A stretch of DNA of 64,000 nt from Cricetomys ansorgei (taxonomy: Eukaryota > Chordata > Mammalia > Rodentia > Nesomyidae). A program made the translations under genes and the position numbers. The DNA is taken from NCBI GenBank assembly GCA_026225945.1, contig JAMJFZ010002307.1, positions 898,001 to 962,000 of the forward strand. The letters are read 5' to 3'. Shown here one piece after another: positions 35,964 through 50,362 of the stretch; within the stretch, counting starts at the first letter, position 1; every line of letters begins with the position of its first letter. The notes under the pieces were generated by a model, which worked only from the letters and a program-made list of their open reading frames with translations, did not search any database and was not told the DNA's origin.

Positions 35964-36964
35964 CTAGCTTTGACCATTCCTATGTCCTTCTGAGGCCATC
36001 ATTAATGCTGCTGCCTCTAGTTTCCAAGACATCTTGCTTCATTTCCTCTTAACAAGTCTGGCGTACAGATGCCAATCAACTCTGTTGTCTTTTAGTATTT
36101 TCCCATTTTTAAGAGTTAGGCTGGTCCAGCTTCTAACACTTCTTAGCAAAGATCCAGGACTATGAGTAGTGTCTCACCATCACATATTTTACCTAATTAA
36201 TGCTGAACTAAACTAAATGGAAGCAAGACCTAGTGAGTTCTCTGCCTTCACAAATATCCACTGTGTTGCCTCTGAGTTCAGCCCCGTCCCCCGGCCTTCC
36301 CCCCATCCACCACACAGGGCAAAATCTACAGAGGATTCCAATCCTCTGTAAGGAGGCTTCCTGTGGCCCAAAGGACAATTGGCACTGCTTGTTCTCTGGT
36401 GGAAACCTGGACTTAAGAAGCTTCAAGGAATAGCTAGTGTGAGACACCCCATGCTGTAGGCACACCTAAGATCTTAACTAGGGCTCTTTTGGATCTGGTG
36501 GCCAGTGTGGGCTGTAGATGTGCAGCTTGAGCTTCAATGTGAAGACCCTGTCACAAAAACATGCAATCAAAAGAAAAGAAAAAAGGAAAAAAAATTGCCA
36601 AGAATAAAATGTTTAGAAGCAAATGATTATCGTAAAAAATAAAACTAGTTTCATAAACGGCATAGAGATTTTTAATGATTACATAATATATGTCCCCTCT
36701 TTTAGGAAGTATTTCACCACCTGGTGATGGGGAAGCAGGTGATTCCTGGAGGTCACCAAATGTCTGCATCTATGGGAACTTGGGCATCCCAGAGTGTGAG
36801 AGACTTCAGTTATTAAGGGTCATGCTATCGAAACAAGCAATGAGCTTATCCAGTGGACATCTTCCATTGGGATCATATTCTTACAATAATAAAAGCATTC
36901 AAGAATCCCTATCTCAGTAGGTGCTTTTTATACCTATGACTTGTAGAATGGCAGGAGACATACT

Positions 36965-37066
36965 CATGCACACACAGGTTCTCAGGCACGCACAGGCACA
37001 GGCACAAACACAAACACAAGGCATCATACATAGGTATACACACACATACACAGGCACACACCCTCA
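36965..37066. repeat. CA-rich imperfect microsatellite
   Basis: CACACAGG, GCACAGGCACA and AAACACAAACAC words. It is followed by a small inverted repeat, CTCACTCCCC and GGGGAGTGTG, around 37063-37085. Confidence 0.8.
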
Positions 37067-40000
37067 CTCCCCGTGGGGAGTGTGTGTGGGGATGAGGGTC
37101 AGGCAAGAAGGACTCCCTGTTTCCTACATGAAAGCCCTATTAGCTCATTATTCCCTAGGGCAAGTTCAATGTCAACTACTTCTTAATAAACTACACAACA
37201 GGCTTTTCTCATTTTGCAAACTGGTCTATTTTCCATTCTAATCAACCACACATAAACACACTTGCAATTTTATATATTTAATTACTTCTGAGGACAGTCT
37301 CTTTCCTTAGCTTCAGTTACTGGCTACCACCTTGAGCTGGGGAACCTGGATCCTGGCTTTGGGCATGCTGGATGTACTATGTAAAGTAGACATTGGTCAG
37401 ACATATCTGGACACATTATGTAGACGAGAAATTGGTCTAGACATTGCTGAACCAGTATACCTGGTTCAGGTGACTTGGTACTGATGGCATCTGTTCACTG
37501 AATGACAAATTAACACAAGTAACATTTACACAATCTCAGATAGTGGCACGCAAAGAAGAAAAGAACACAGGTACTGCTATGGTAGAGCCACACTGCTAGT
37601 GAGAGGGTACCTAGTCCAGACTGTGTTCCCAGTAGATTTAATCATTGTCTGGCTAATCAGTCAGCCATTCTTCATTTCTACCAGACTTCCACGGAAGAAT
37701 GAACCTATCCATTGACTTCCCGGCATGGAAGGCCCTTTGACCTTGGCCACAGTCATATGGTGTGCGGCGATATATCAGCCTGTGGTGTTTGTGTATTGGG
37801 GCTCTCTCGCACTTCTCCACGGACACGAGAAATACGTGTTTTGGGTAGCAGGTCATGGTATCTTTCTGAGTACTGGAAATTGTTCAACCAGCTTCCTTTC
37901 TTTGCCTAAATTCAAGGGCTTTTGGTTCCTGAATGTTATGAATGTTTTCCTTCCTGTTGACTACTGACGTAAGAATCTTAAGTATAAAAGAAATGAGCAA
38001 GTCATTTTGTCCTTTTTACTACTTAAGTATATAATGAAAGAGGTAGATATAAAACTTTCATTTTTAAAGACAGGATTCTAAAGCAACCAATAAATGCAGA
38101 TAACAACAGAAAGAGAACATGTGTTTAGTCCTGTGGCTCAGCTCCACTCCAGAAAAAATATTTTCACATGATACACATAAAAAGGAAAATTGAGCCACAG
38201 AAATGGAACAAACACTGCAGACAGAAGCAGAGTGACTATAGTATGGTCACACTAAAACTTAAACAAATCAGCATGCTAAATGATAAGGAAAAAGCTAAGC
38301 AACACCATTACTCTGAAGGCCCAATGGTCCTCACCAATGGAAAAAAATAAAAATACAAAACAATGAAGTTCTTGATAAATAGCAAGGAAGCTGAGATGCA
38401 AATGTCCTAGTACAGAACATTAATGGTATTAAACATGTAAAAATTAGTGGGATTAGTGGGACCATCTCATCAACTCAATAGCAGAAAGGAAGATCAATCT
38501 CAAAGTACTTTACTTTAAATACTCAGAAAGCCTCTATTAGAAGACATCTAGAAAAACACAAAAGGACTGGAAGGTTCTATGTTTGAAGGTTAATTTAACA
38601 CCTTGGCTGGAGCCATTAACCTTGAGAACAAAAGGGAAAACAGACACAAGCAAGCAAATCCACGGGTCACACAGGAAGTCAGCCATACCTTTCCAGGCTC
38701 TAGTGCTAAGACCAGCTCTTCTCCGCTGCCTCATTTCTCATCTGTGTCCAGTTTTACACTTAGAGCTGGAGAAAGCAGCAGCCATACTAAGGCAAGTCTT
38801 CTGGTTGCTGGGCTGGCTGGTTTTTAATGACCCCGTGCCTCAGCCATGCTGGGAAAGCACTCTGACACTGAGCTATATGCCCAGCCTAGGCATCAGGTTT
38901 AATATAGCAAATCCCAGAAAAGGATGAAAGAGGAGAGAGACTCCCTGTCGAGGGCCAGCCATAAATACAAAGAACAGAGATGTGCTGAGGGCCTAAGAAA
39001 CATGCCAGGGTTTAAGCAAGGTAGCTAAGCTCTTTACTTCACAAGGCTTTGAAGTGGCCTTTGTATGAGGAAAACTTGTCACTATTACACACAAAGTAAC
39101 CCCAAATTATAGAGCTGGGAGCTACTGGTTAATGCAAGACAATAGCAGAATCACAGATGCAAGAATCCACCTAGCCAGACACCCCTTCCTAAACTGCTTT
39201 CTCTGTAAGTCCATGGAAACAGAAGCCTTGTCCTCACACACTGCAGTGCTTCAGGAGCGCGGTACACAACTTGGGCAATGGCTACAGGAAACTTCAGACT
39301 ACTTAAAGAATGGCACTGTGGTGACCAAGTGGACAACATTCGCTAAGATGCCTGACAACCACTACAGCTCTGTTTTAATGAGAATGTCTCCCCCTCCCAT
39401 TGACTTCAAAGGATCAGCTTTAGGATTAGCCAAGAGGACAAAAAACTAGAAATATTTCTGTAGTAACCATGGTGACTTGGAAGAAATTCCCAAAGTATGT
39501 GGTGGCAATTTGTAATGCTTTCTGATTTCCGACATCCTCCCTATGTTTGAGGAATTCCCCAGCCCCAGGAAGTCCAATTCCCCTAGGTAAAACTGAGCAA
39601 AACCTGAGCCAGCTCTCCTCCTGAGCCTCCACTGACTGGTCGAGTGAGCAGGACTCTAAGTCATAAGTGAACACTGAGGTCTCTGCACACAGCACCTGTT
39701 CTCCTAAGGCGGAAACAGAAACAACTGCCTACGGGACGTGGCAGACTCCGCCGAGCAGTCACTTTGGTACTTTCTGATGTGACAGCTGTAGCAAAGGAAA
39801 TGTTACTGTTAGCTCATCTATGGTATCGATTTTGGTACTGCCCATGGGAATTTAGCCTTCACCTTGGTTTTCCAGCCTTCCTTCCATTTAGCTAATCACT
39901 CATTGTCCTTCTGATACTACTTGTAGGTGCTCACCCAGCTGGGGGGCAGAGTCTACATGAACAGTAGAACCTCAGGAAGGTCAGAGGACCTATGGTTGGA

Positions 40001-41734
40001 CCTCTGCTTTGGCAAGGCTGGGGGCGAATGGTGCAGGTGACACTGAAAAGAGAACAAGTATAAAGTGTGAAGCCCAAACTTTCCACAGTAGGTGACAAAT
40101 TATTAACTTCAGGGACTTCTAAAACTTGGGGGACCCAGTAGAGGAGAACTCAGACAAAACCAGTTGCTTCTGTTTCACAAGGCTTTAAAAAGAAAAAGCT
40201 CACAAATCCCAATTCTCAATTTTAGACAAGAGGCTCAGCCAGCAGCCACTGCCAACATGGAATCAGGGACTCTGGGCACCTTCTGAAGATGGGTGCACAT
40301 CTGGCCACCCTGCTTCCAGTGTCCACAATGAGATGTCAAGGGAACAGACTGGGAACAAGGGGACACAGATTGGGAAAACCACCTAATGGTAAGAGCCAAG
40401 AAGAAATGGAGATCATTACTGCCAGCAGGGCTAGGCACCCACAGAACCTAGAGTGCAGGGACCACTGATATTGGGGACTTCATCACAGGACTATACTGAT
40501 AACAAACATTGAAAGAACTCAGCTGAATCATGACATATCCAAGAGGTTTTAGGCACACAGAAAGTCATACAATGCCTCTCTCAATTCTAGTCCTAAGTCA
40601 GTTCTGAGACCCAGGTAGTTTTGTTCTATATATTAGGGACAGAAGCCAAGGCCTCATCTGTGCTAGGCAGGCACTCTACTATACAAGGCCCAACCCAAGC
40701 CCAACCCAGGGGCTTCTCTGTGGAAATGTCCGCATCACAGAAATGAGCTGCATATCTTTATCTTGGCCTTTCTCTGCCAGGTCTGAACTAACTAAAAAGC
40801 TGGAGACCTGGAGGGTTGCTGTGGACCCCTGGTAGGGAAGGAATCCAGAGGGGGAAGCTGGGTTTTAAGGTGAATCTGCTGCATGGTGAGTCCAGCATGG
40901 TTCAACATACAGATTCCATCATTTCCAGAGACTACAGTGGACATGGAAGGGAGCGGGTAATAGGACATAGGCTACACAATGACTTGGACACCAGGGCTGC
41001 TGTGAGTCCTGCATCAGAGCTCTGCACCCAGCACACTGGCTAATATGGTGAATGCTTTTCATGCAGCCCACATGGGGTGGCACCTAGTCCTCCAGGTCTC
41101 ATTTCTCAGGAAACATGGAAGTGCATTATTTTAGAGCTGCCAAACCACAGTGTTTCACACCAGGGCTTACTCTGCTGGACCAGACACCAGGATACAACAC
41201 TGTTGTATCTTGTGTTGTCATTAACACTTTCTACCTGCAGTAGAAAGCAGAGAAATATACTCAGTCCCTAAATAGGGAAGTGCACAGAAAGTGTTGGGTT
41301 TGGTTCTTTTGTGCCCTTTGGAGCATGATTCTAACACTTCAATGAGACACAGGTGATTTGAAGGGTATATATTCAAGGGACCCTTTTACTGCTGAAAGTG
41401 TTGGAAACTGATTCAGCTTTGGGAAAGACAGAGTGAGGGTGTGAGATGGGGTTTATGGTTCACAAGGGGCACTAATGGGAAAGTGAGTCTTGGGAGGGCA
41501 GCAACAGTGGCTGGACCTATATACCACCTCCTTGGGCATTGCTTTCAAAAGCTGCACCTGAACACTCAAATCCTCTCTTCACACAACAGCTTATCTTCCT
41601 CCCTACTCACTATAAAAAATTCAATGAGAATATATACGTTCGTGTGTGTGTTCAGTATTCAAATGGACCACAGAACCGTCCTCTTTGGTGCATTTCAAAC
41701 TGACAAATAGATGCTATAAGAAAAATTAGTTTTA

Positions 41735-41950
41735 GGGGCTAGACAGACAGCTCAATGCTTATAATAAGCAGGTGCAGTTGTTAGAGGACCTGGGCGCAGT
41801 TCCCAACACTCACCCTAGGTGGCTCACCATCTGTAACTCTACTTCCAGGGAGCTTTGACATCCTCTTTTAGTCTCCATGGGCATCTTCATGCATATGGTG
41901 CACACAAGCTCATAGACATACCCATAAATAGAAAGATAATTTTAAAAAAT
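41735..41950 (+). mobile_element. B2/B3-superfamily SINE
   Basis: GGGGCTAGACAGACAGCTCA head, AGGACCTGGGCGCAGTTCCC, GTGGCTCACCATCTGTAAC, CCATGGGCATCTTCATGCAT and GCACACAAGCTCATAGACA, with an A-rich end. Confidence 0.75.
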
Positions 41951-44257
41951 GAGTTTACAAGGTGCAAACCAATGTGAGTGCTGGGCTTGAGGCACTCGGC
42001 AGAGGATGATGGACTTTCATGGAATCACAACTGACCAACTGACAATGAGGGAAGAAAACAAGAGGTCTAGTACAAGGACCCAGTGATGATAAACACCGTA
42101 AGCGGAGAGAGAACAAGAGGAGCTGTAGGGGCTCCACAGCCCCAAAGGTGCTGAGTGCTAGCAGAATCACCCCTGCGACTATCCAGTTAGAACTCTCTGT
42201 TTCAGAAGGAACAAAAAGTAGTCAAAGGCAAAGCCAGACTTATGGTACTCCCACAATCCAATGGACTTCATTCAAAAATAACACGGTGATAAGAGCCGAG
42301 GAAGCTCCCTTCTCTCTGCACAGGCTGGCCTTCCTTTAGGAAATGAACATCCAGAGGTCACTCACCATGAATCAGCAGCAAACGGACTGGCAGGAAGGGC
42401 TGCTCTGTCTTCAAAGGGGAAAAGAAACACCACCCCCTCAGGGAAGGACACTCTCTTGATGTTTCCAAGACGACATCAGTTACAACTGTAATTTTTTTTC
42501 CTTTTGGCTATTTTTTTTCAAAGGAAAGAAATGATGGTTGAAGAGATACACATGATGGAAACTAACAACATAATAAATCAGACAGATTAAGTTAAGACAT
42601 TACCAAATATCTATTAGTCATGACGTCGCTTCCATTCTACTAAAAATAAAGAAAATAAAAAGTGATAATTTCCGGAGGAGTTATGCTTAAAAAGTAGAAT
42701 TTGGTCGAGAGCTCACCAGCCTCTCACTAATTGAGACACAGGGCAAAGAATGGCAAGCGAGGATGGCTAGTACATGGCCTGTCATGGCCACATCTTAGCC
42801 TTGCATCCAATTCCTAACTGCTGAGTCTCTGACATCCATGATGACGGTAGCTATTGTATTTCTTGACATTCTTGTAATGAAACTCTTGTAAAAGGTAGTT
42901 CAGTGCCTGAAATTTCAGTCTCTCATGACAATAATTTAGTTTCTTTAATTGGTAAGATAGAATTAATAGTAACAGCCTTAGAAAAGCACTTGACTGCAGG
43001 AAATACTAGTGCAGTGTTGCTTACCTCCATGCCATTAAAGTAGAATTAAGTTTTTGCTTTTAAAATATTCTCTGGGCCAACTTAACTTCAAACTGTAGCA
43101 AAATGGATGCTGTCAGAGCACACTGGGACCATGACTCAGTTTTCTTAACTTGCTACAACCGAACCAAACAAAACCTTATTTTAAATAACAACTTATATGT
43201 CTGGACACACTTCAAGACCTAGCGAGACTCTGGCACGTACGCTCCTCTTTCTCTCAATGCCCAAGGGAAGCATTATGTGAAGTGAGTTCGGCATTAGCTC
43301 ACGAGCAGAAAAGTGATGAAAAATGTAAAGTCCTGCTGGAGGCTTAGGAGCAAACTCCTCAGTCCTTGTGTAGTCTAAGATAAGGCTGGGAGCAGTGACG
43401 GGCCTGCATAGGTTAGTGGAGCGTCCAGGCAGCATCTGACCACAGCTGCTGGGAGCTGGGAAGGAATGGGCTACTGTCCCTGGGTTTCTAACTTGAAACA
43501 GGAAATAATTCTGAACTGCATCGATAGTAAAGAAAAGACAGTTTGTGAAAGTAAAAGATTTGGTTTTTTACAGGAAGAAGCAAATCTATATACACAGATT
43601 TTGTTGCACACTGCCTTTCCTGTGGTCCTAACAAGGTCCCATCCTTAGTCTTTGCCCAAATGGCCATGGCAACTAGCAGAATGATATGGGGGGAGAGGCA
43701 GGTCTGCGGTTCTGGTGATGGAGCTACTCAACCTCCCCACAAGCATATCCCAGGAGACTCTTGCATGGGATCTAAATATTAATCCTTCCCCCAGCTGCCT
43801 GTGGTCTTGGGAGAGGCTAGAGAATATAAGTAGTAAAAGGCTGAGTGAAACAGCAATCCACGGTTCAGCTTCACCAAGGTTACAATCCACGATGAAGTGG
43901 GACTTTGGGTGACATAGCTGTTTGGGGGTAACCCAGGCTCCTGGTTGAAACCCCTCACCTATGTCCAACAAACTCATTGGTCTCACTAAGCTGGACTCTG
44001 GTGAACTCTTACTTTGGTGTGTCATCAGTGGCCATCTGGGATGATTAGAAGTTCATTTGTGTCTCCCAGGAAAAGTTAACACAGCAGATTTTATTCAACT
44101 ACTTTCTAGATTCTCGATAGACTTTTTGGCTTTAGTTCTCAGATGCTTTGCTTTAGGAAACTTGGATTATTTTGGCTGAACAATGAAGATGAGACGTTTT
44201 ATTATGATGATTTTACTTTATGAGGTTCATTTTTCTGCTATTTTTCTTAGTTTTAAA

Positions 44258-44279
44258 CACACACACACACACACACACA
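44258..44279. repeat. (AC)n microsatellite, short
   Basis: About 11 AC units. Confidence 0.9.
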
Positions 44280-44567
44280 GCTGTTCATTTACTTAGGTGC
44301 TAATTTATTAAGGATCCTCAATCCCTTATTGTGCTATTCTCATTAAAACCACCATGTTGCTGAGCAGGAACAGGAAGGGAAATTCACATTTATCCACAAG
44401 GCAGGCAACACGTTTGGTCCATCCTTTCCTATTTCATCCTGGGCTAGGAACATCAATATATATTTTTTTCTTTGTTTGAGCCCCATGCTCAGGACATAAA
44501 GATGGAGATAATCACCTGGAAGGAGTTTATATTTCTATTATCAATAATGGAAAAAACGAACCTGTTT

Positions 44568-44680
44568 GGGTTCTCATGTAGTTCAGGCTGGTCTGAAATG
44601 ACCTTGAACTCCTGGTCCTCCTGCCTCCAACTGCAATATGCATGCTGGGATTACAGACATGCACCACCCACCTAGCTTTA
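44568..44680 (-). mobile_element. B1 SINE, inverted
   Basis: Plus strand CATGTAGTTCAGGCTGGTCT, CCTTGAACTCCTGGTCCTCC, GCATGCTGGGATTACAGACA and TGCACCACCCACCTAGCTT. Confidence 0.85.
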
Positions 44681-45310
44681 TTCTTCAGTCTCCATCTTGC
44701 CCACTGAGGATTTGTCCAAAAGTCAAAGCGTGGACTTCAGAATCAGACGTCCACTTTCTGCCTTTGTGACTTGGGGGCTGATACTATTGGCTTTTGGAGT
44801 GATGAGACACAGAGCCACATTCTCTCTCCTTGGTTATACTCTTAGATTCCTGTCTGGCTTTGGGAGATTACATCTAAGAGGCTCATCATTATTTCACAGT
44901 CTGACCTTGGACAGTCATGACTTCCTTCAGATGTCCTTCGTGGTGATCCATCATTTGTACCGTAAGACTTATAGCCATTACAAGTAAAACACTCACCTGT
45001 TTGAACCATTTCAAAATAATGTCATCAAAATCATGAGCCTTCAATAACAGTGTACCTGGCCAGATGTGATGGTCTGATAGATGGTTAGATGTCTTAGCAT
45101 GGCCTCTGTTCACATGTCTGTGAATATTCCTGAGTCTTCTTATGTAATGACACTTTAGATCAAGAATGAAGGTCAAGAAATGTGAACTGGAGGTAGGTTT
45201 GAGATTAAAGTGTATTTTGTAAAATAAACCTTCAAGGAAGAATTTAAGATAGCAATCAGCATTTTAGAGTACACTTGTATTGATACTGAAAACCACAAGC
45301 TCCTTTAAAC

Positions 45311-45527
45311 CAGCAGTTCTCAACCTGTTGGTTGGGATCCCTTTGGGCGTCTAATGAGCCTTTCACAGGGGTCACTGAAGACCATCTGCATCTTAGATAT
45401 TTACATTACCATTAGTAACAGTAGCAAAATTAGTTATGAAGTAGCAACAAAAATAATTTTGGGGGTCATCACAACAAGAAGAACTGTATTGAAGGGTCGA
45501 AGCATTAGAAAGGTCTAGAACCACTAG
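45311..45527 (+). mobile_element. hAT-type DNA transposon relic (URR1-like)
   Basis: Left end CAGCAGTTCTCAACCTGTTG, right end AAAGGTCTAGAACCACTAG; body CCTTTCACAGGGGTCACTGA, TTATGAAGTAGCAACAAAAA and GAACTGTATTGAAGGGTCGA. It is the reverse complement in layout of the copy at 34608 and about the same length (217 versus 224 bp). The target duplication is unclear (a 5 of 8 match at best). Confidence 0.8.
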
Positions 45528-48500
45528 TTTAGATGAAGACAGAGAAGGCTAAGCTCACTGAGGCACTGAAAACAAGCCAACAGAGAATAACTGTAGGGCA
45601 CAGCTCCCACTCTCATGCGCCTCGGTCCAGGAAAGCAATCTCGAATACGATATCCCAATCAAAAGCCAGAGTGGGTCCTGTGTGCTCCAACATACTCCTG
45701 AGTTTATCCTTTTCCTGACTACAAATCTGGCCCAGGCCACACAGAAGAAATGATTAATTAGGATGAGGGAAGCAGGAATCTGTGGGAGGCCAGAAAAATG
45801 GCACTGCTTCTGCAGGGATGTATAAAGAATGTTAAGAGAATAACTCCTGTAATGCAACCCATTCATACCACAAAGTGAAAGCCCTATACACTCAGCAACT
45901 GTCAAGGAACATGTCAGCAAAAGTGTTAATAAAATCAAGACAAGAAGCAAGGATGTGGTGACATGTTCTCTAGAGTGTCTGTGCTTCCAGTAACTGTGAC
46001 TATCAGAAGTAAAGTAAGTTCACATTGGCTCAAGGCTGCCTTTAACAGCTTAAGATACAGTGAAACCCTAGAGGTCTACAGCAAAGCTGGCCTTAAAGAG
46101 CCCAGTTATAATTAAGACATTCTGACAATGTCTTGGCCGAAAACCTTTGAAGTAAAGATAATTGCTCCTTGCTCCCCTCTAAAAATCTAAATTAAAAGAA
46201 TCCTCCCAAGTGAAGGTTATTTTCCTGGAGATGATTTTGCAAACACAAGCCATAATTCTGGTTCTTAAGAGGAAAAAATAATAGTCTTTTATTACATTTG
46301 GATGGGATTTTATTTTTAGAATCACCGCCTGGCTGTGAGTGGCCGCTGCTCACTGGATGCTTTTCACACTTCCTCCCTCACAGCGAGCTCATGTGTAACC
46401 GTCTGAACTTGTGGGATGGGCTGGAACCCTTCATTCTGGCCCAAGGCTATCGGTCACTATAAACCACAAATTCTTCCTCCCTTGAGAAGTGTCCGGGATG
46501 TGGTCTTTCCCATTGCGATTCTCTGCAACCTCCTTTACACAAAACAAAGCCCACAACACTACTATGTCTGCTATAACAGTTGGTTTGGCAGTTTATATGA
46601 CATGGGAAAGACTTCTAACTCTAGGGAATGGCAACTGCCTTTTCCATGGTGAGAAAAAAAATAGAGTATTAAAAGGCTGAGAGCCCTCTGACACGTGACA
46701 GAAGTCAGTGCTGCTTCAGTCAGAACGGCAAGTGTTCTACACAGCTACTGTAGCCTGACGCCAGGCTGAGTAGAACTTCAGTGAGGAGGCATGGCTGAGT
46801 GTTCCTGGAACACTTTATTTCACAAACAAGCAGTAGGGTGGATTTGGCCCATACCCTGATCTGGAATTGCAGGTGCTGCAAGAGTCTGAAAGCACAGTTA
46901 AAATTAAATTGGATACAGTAAGGGTGTGAAGCAAGTCAGTGTACCTGCAGGTGCATGGCCAATTCTCAGGGTAAACATCTGAGTTAAACGTCTCAGGCTG
47001 TCTTGTGTGTAGTTCCCTCTCTATTGTGAAACATAGCACAGGTAACTGGTATCATCCCAAGTATATTTTTAACATTCAATAGTCTTGGATGACTGATTAG
47101 AAGGTTACTGATTTAGACACTCAGAAAAAGCTATTACCTCTTATGGTGCTCTTTATTTTTGCTTATGGGAAAAAATTAAGTTATTTGAGAAATTTAGCAT
47201 TTTGAATCTTCCATTCTGTATTTCTTAATCTTTTAAAAGTAAAAGTGTATGGAGAAATGTGGGGTTGAAAAGTGTTCATTTCAAACTTTCAGGGCTTTGG
47301 AGAAGGGTCTGTTGATGTTGAAGGACCCACGGAGCTAAACCTTCTCCACTCCAAAGCCCCATAGAGCAGGATCTAGCTCCACAGGAGACTTCTTCCAGCA
47401 AAGACTTCTCAAAATTCCAATATTACTCTATGGACTAGGATTTAAGGCCAGCTGGTCTACCAAGCTTCTAAGGTACCTAAGGTTGAAAATTTTAAGCTTG
47501 ATTTGCTTTTTGTTTGTTTAAAGAGCTGGAGAAAGGAAAAGTAAATTTTTATCCTGGAAATATGTTCTTTGATCAGAAAACAAAAAACTATCTTCCAAAA
47601 GAAGAAGTGGAGATGAGTTAGCCCAATTTACTTTATTTTGGAAAAAGTCAAGAATAAGAGGAATTTGCTAAAATAAAACAAAATGAAAATGTTTCCTCTA
47701 AGTTGGTTTATAAGCTTTGGGTATTCTTTTCTTTCCAAAATTTTCAAAGTCCCAAGACAATTCATTAAAATTAACTTAAAACAGTAAATATATTGTTTTA
47801 GAGGAAGAAGGAGATACAGAATTAAGAATCTAAGATCTTCAAAATTGACATAAAAAGAGGTGTTAGTAACTGCTGCTTTCACTTTGGGTGTTTTTTTATG
47901 TACTTTTCAAAGTAAACTTTTCTCTTTGGGAAGAGAGGAAAAAAACAGATATTCAGGGTTTTCTACAGTGTCACTAATACAACTGCAAGCCCAGGACAAG
48001 TGGTAACTTTCCTACAAGTATGTGGCTGTACTTTCTGTGAGTCAGTAACCCACGCAATAAAAGGCAGCACCAGCACTAATCTGAATGCACATTTCAATCA
48101 GCAAAACCCACCTTTCTGAGTGTTTTTATTACCATGCTGAAGACAATGCTCAGAACAGGTACTGACGCAGCAGGGTGCATCCTCACTGCAGCTGCTGTCT
48201 CCTGTGCACTAACTCAGAACAACGCTATATAATGTGGGTGCTCCATGCAATCACACTAACTCCCAAGGAAGAAAGGCTGGAGAAGTGGAGGGTGCAAAGG
48301 GGGCTGATCTGTGGTGCTTTCGCTGTCACTGTTGTCAATGAACTTTACAAGTCAAACTAGGCTACTTCTCACAAACAGGCGACTGGTAGGGCTTTAAAGG
48401 GATTTGGAGAAACACAGATCAAATTGCCTAGCCCATAATTAGTTCTTTCCAAACATTAATTTGACATACAGGGATCAAAATGCATTATTAAATGTATTTA

Positions 48501-48689
48501 AAAATAAATTTTTACTTAAAAAATGCATTCTTACTTGTACTAGAAGCTTTTCATGATAGCCACTCTTTGACAGAAAACTAATAAAGCTTTAAAAAATAAA
48601 ACAATTACCCCAAAATGATTGTATAAACTTGTTTTGCGACATATTCTCTGTCCAGATCAACATCTCAAGTATATATTGGTTGGTTCAGA
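45528..48689. other. Ccdc91 last intron, repeat-poor AT-rich segment
   Basis: No SINE, LINE or LTR recognised over about 3 kb, including 46.7-48.6 kb. Possible home of conserved non-coding sequence, but this cannot be judged without alignment. Confidence 0.4.
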
Positions 48690-49080
48690 AAAGTATATTA
48701 ACTATATAGCAACAATCTGAATGTCTATCAACAGACAAATAAAGAAAATATACATATAAAATAAAACACACCATCCAGCCTTGAAGAAGTAAAGTCTACA
48801 CTATGACCTGCCTTGGAGCCTTGAGAGCAGCGTGCTAAGAGAAATAAGCTAGCAGAGCACATCCTGTTCTGCTATGTCACTCATATTTGGATTCAGAGCA
48901 GTTCAATTCACAGAACCGGGCTAGGGGAGGGGAAAGAGGTGGCCGTTAACGAGCCAACAGTACGGCAGTCAGAACAGAGAGTAACTTCTACTGAGTCACT
49001 CTACAGTGTGGCGCTATAGTCAGTGATGATTCCTTGAAGACTTCACACAACTGAGGAGGCAGATCTCATGCTGATATGAT
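48690..49080 (+). mobile_element. L1 LINE 3'-end fragment, sense on plus strand
   Basis: TATCAACAGACAAATAAAGA, GAAATAAGCTAGCAGAGCAC, GCTATGTCACTCATATTTGG, GGGGAGGGGAAAGAGGTGG and GAGTCACTCTACAGTGTGG follow the order of the old mammalian L1 3' end and 3' UTR. Opposite to Ccdc91. Confidence 0.65.
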
Positions 49081-50362
49081 AACCACCAAGGAAAAATCAT
49101 TTATCAAAGAAGAAAAGATGGTAGAAAAGAAGGGGCCCATAAGAACCCCTAAATTTATTTCAAATCTGTGTTTCCTTCCACTTAAACTAATCCACTGTGT
49201 ATCTGCCATTCCTTCCAGGCATAGCTCATAAACTGGATTATCTGAAACAGATTACCATCTGTGGGAAATATTCACACATGATTAAAATAATACCAACTTG
49301 CTCTTTTGGGTTCAGAATTTTCAGAAGGTAAAAATTCAAGAATTGGGTTGAAAATACTTTTAAAGACACCCCAAAGCAAGGTGCTCAAAGATCTAACTAC
49401 ATACAGAACACTTCTACAGATACCTACTTATCTGGAAATATCCTTTAGCGATTTTGTATTGTGATGACAAACTATTTCCTGACACCAAACAGGAATCACA
49501 GAGACAGGAATGTTCTTTGCACCGTACAGACTTGAAGTCAAGACAGGACACAGGACTGAAATGCCCTGATGACCATTTTCTTTTCACTACTTAGTTGCCA
49601 ACTGAAGGATGGCAACTTACATTTCCCACTCTGCCATTCAGCCAACAACTAAGTTTAGACATTATACACCAAATTTCCTAATATACACTGTTTTGCATCT
49701 GTGCTTGTTATGGTGTAGAACACGAGACAGTTACAGTATTGTATCTGCACACAGTATATAGGAATTATTTAACATGCATAGGCTAGGCATATCAACAAAG
49801 CATACTAAAACATTGAGTCCATTTGTAAACCTGTTATATGTTTATCACAAAGATTATAAAGTACTTCTTATATGGCCTTTTATTTATATGGAAGGTCTGT
49901 TTGTAGAAAGACAGCATGTGAAATTTGTTCTGCTTTCCAGTCACTGCAGTTTCCTGAATTCTGACCAGCATGTTCTGACCTTCTCGTAAGCAGAATCAGA
50001 GCAATGCAGTATTTATTTGCTGACTGTAATAAAATCTGCTAGAACCAGAGTTAGGTTAACAAAGAAAGCTTAAAGAGCACATGCAAGTGCCTAAAAGAAT
50101 TAAGGGAAATCTATAAACACATGGCAAGTCCCTGGAAGTCCAGAACTATATTTCTGAGTGTACTGTCACAGGGACCCAGCCAGAAACTGCTCACTGTTGC
50201 TTTGTTCTTGTCTGATTAGATGTTTACAGAGATAACTTTTTAATATATAGTCATGAAAATAACTTTCCAAGGAGATTACTAATTTTATACTAAAGGTATT
50301 TTCAGTATCTCGACACCATGCCATCACAGAGGCGCAGAGCAGGGACCCCCCAGGACACATAC

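Larger units (their letters stand above)
35180..41734. other. Ccdc91 last intron, mostly unassigned sequence
   Basis: Apart from the TGG and CA tracts there is little I can name. A short B1-like scrap lies near 36510-36556. 37645-37960 may be an old LTR piece. No exon found. Confidence 0.45.
24135..50362 (-). other. Ccdc91: Last intron of Ccdc91 (about 26.2 kb)
   Basis: The intron is bounded by GT (50361-50362) and AG (24135-24136) on the minus strand. It is filled with SINEs, an L1 fragment, LTR-like elements, two hAT relics and several tandem repeats listed separately. I found no further Ccdc91-like exon in it; the protein junction between the two flanking exons is already complete, so none is expected in the main transcript. 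Confidence 0.9.
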
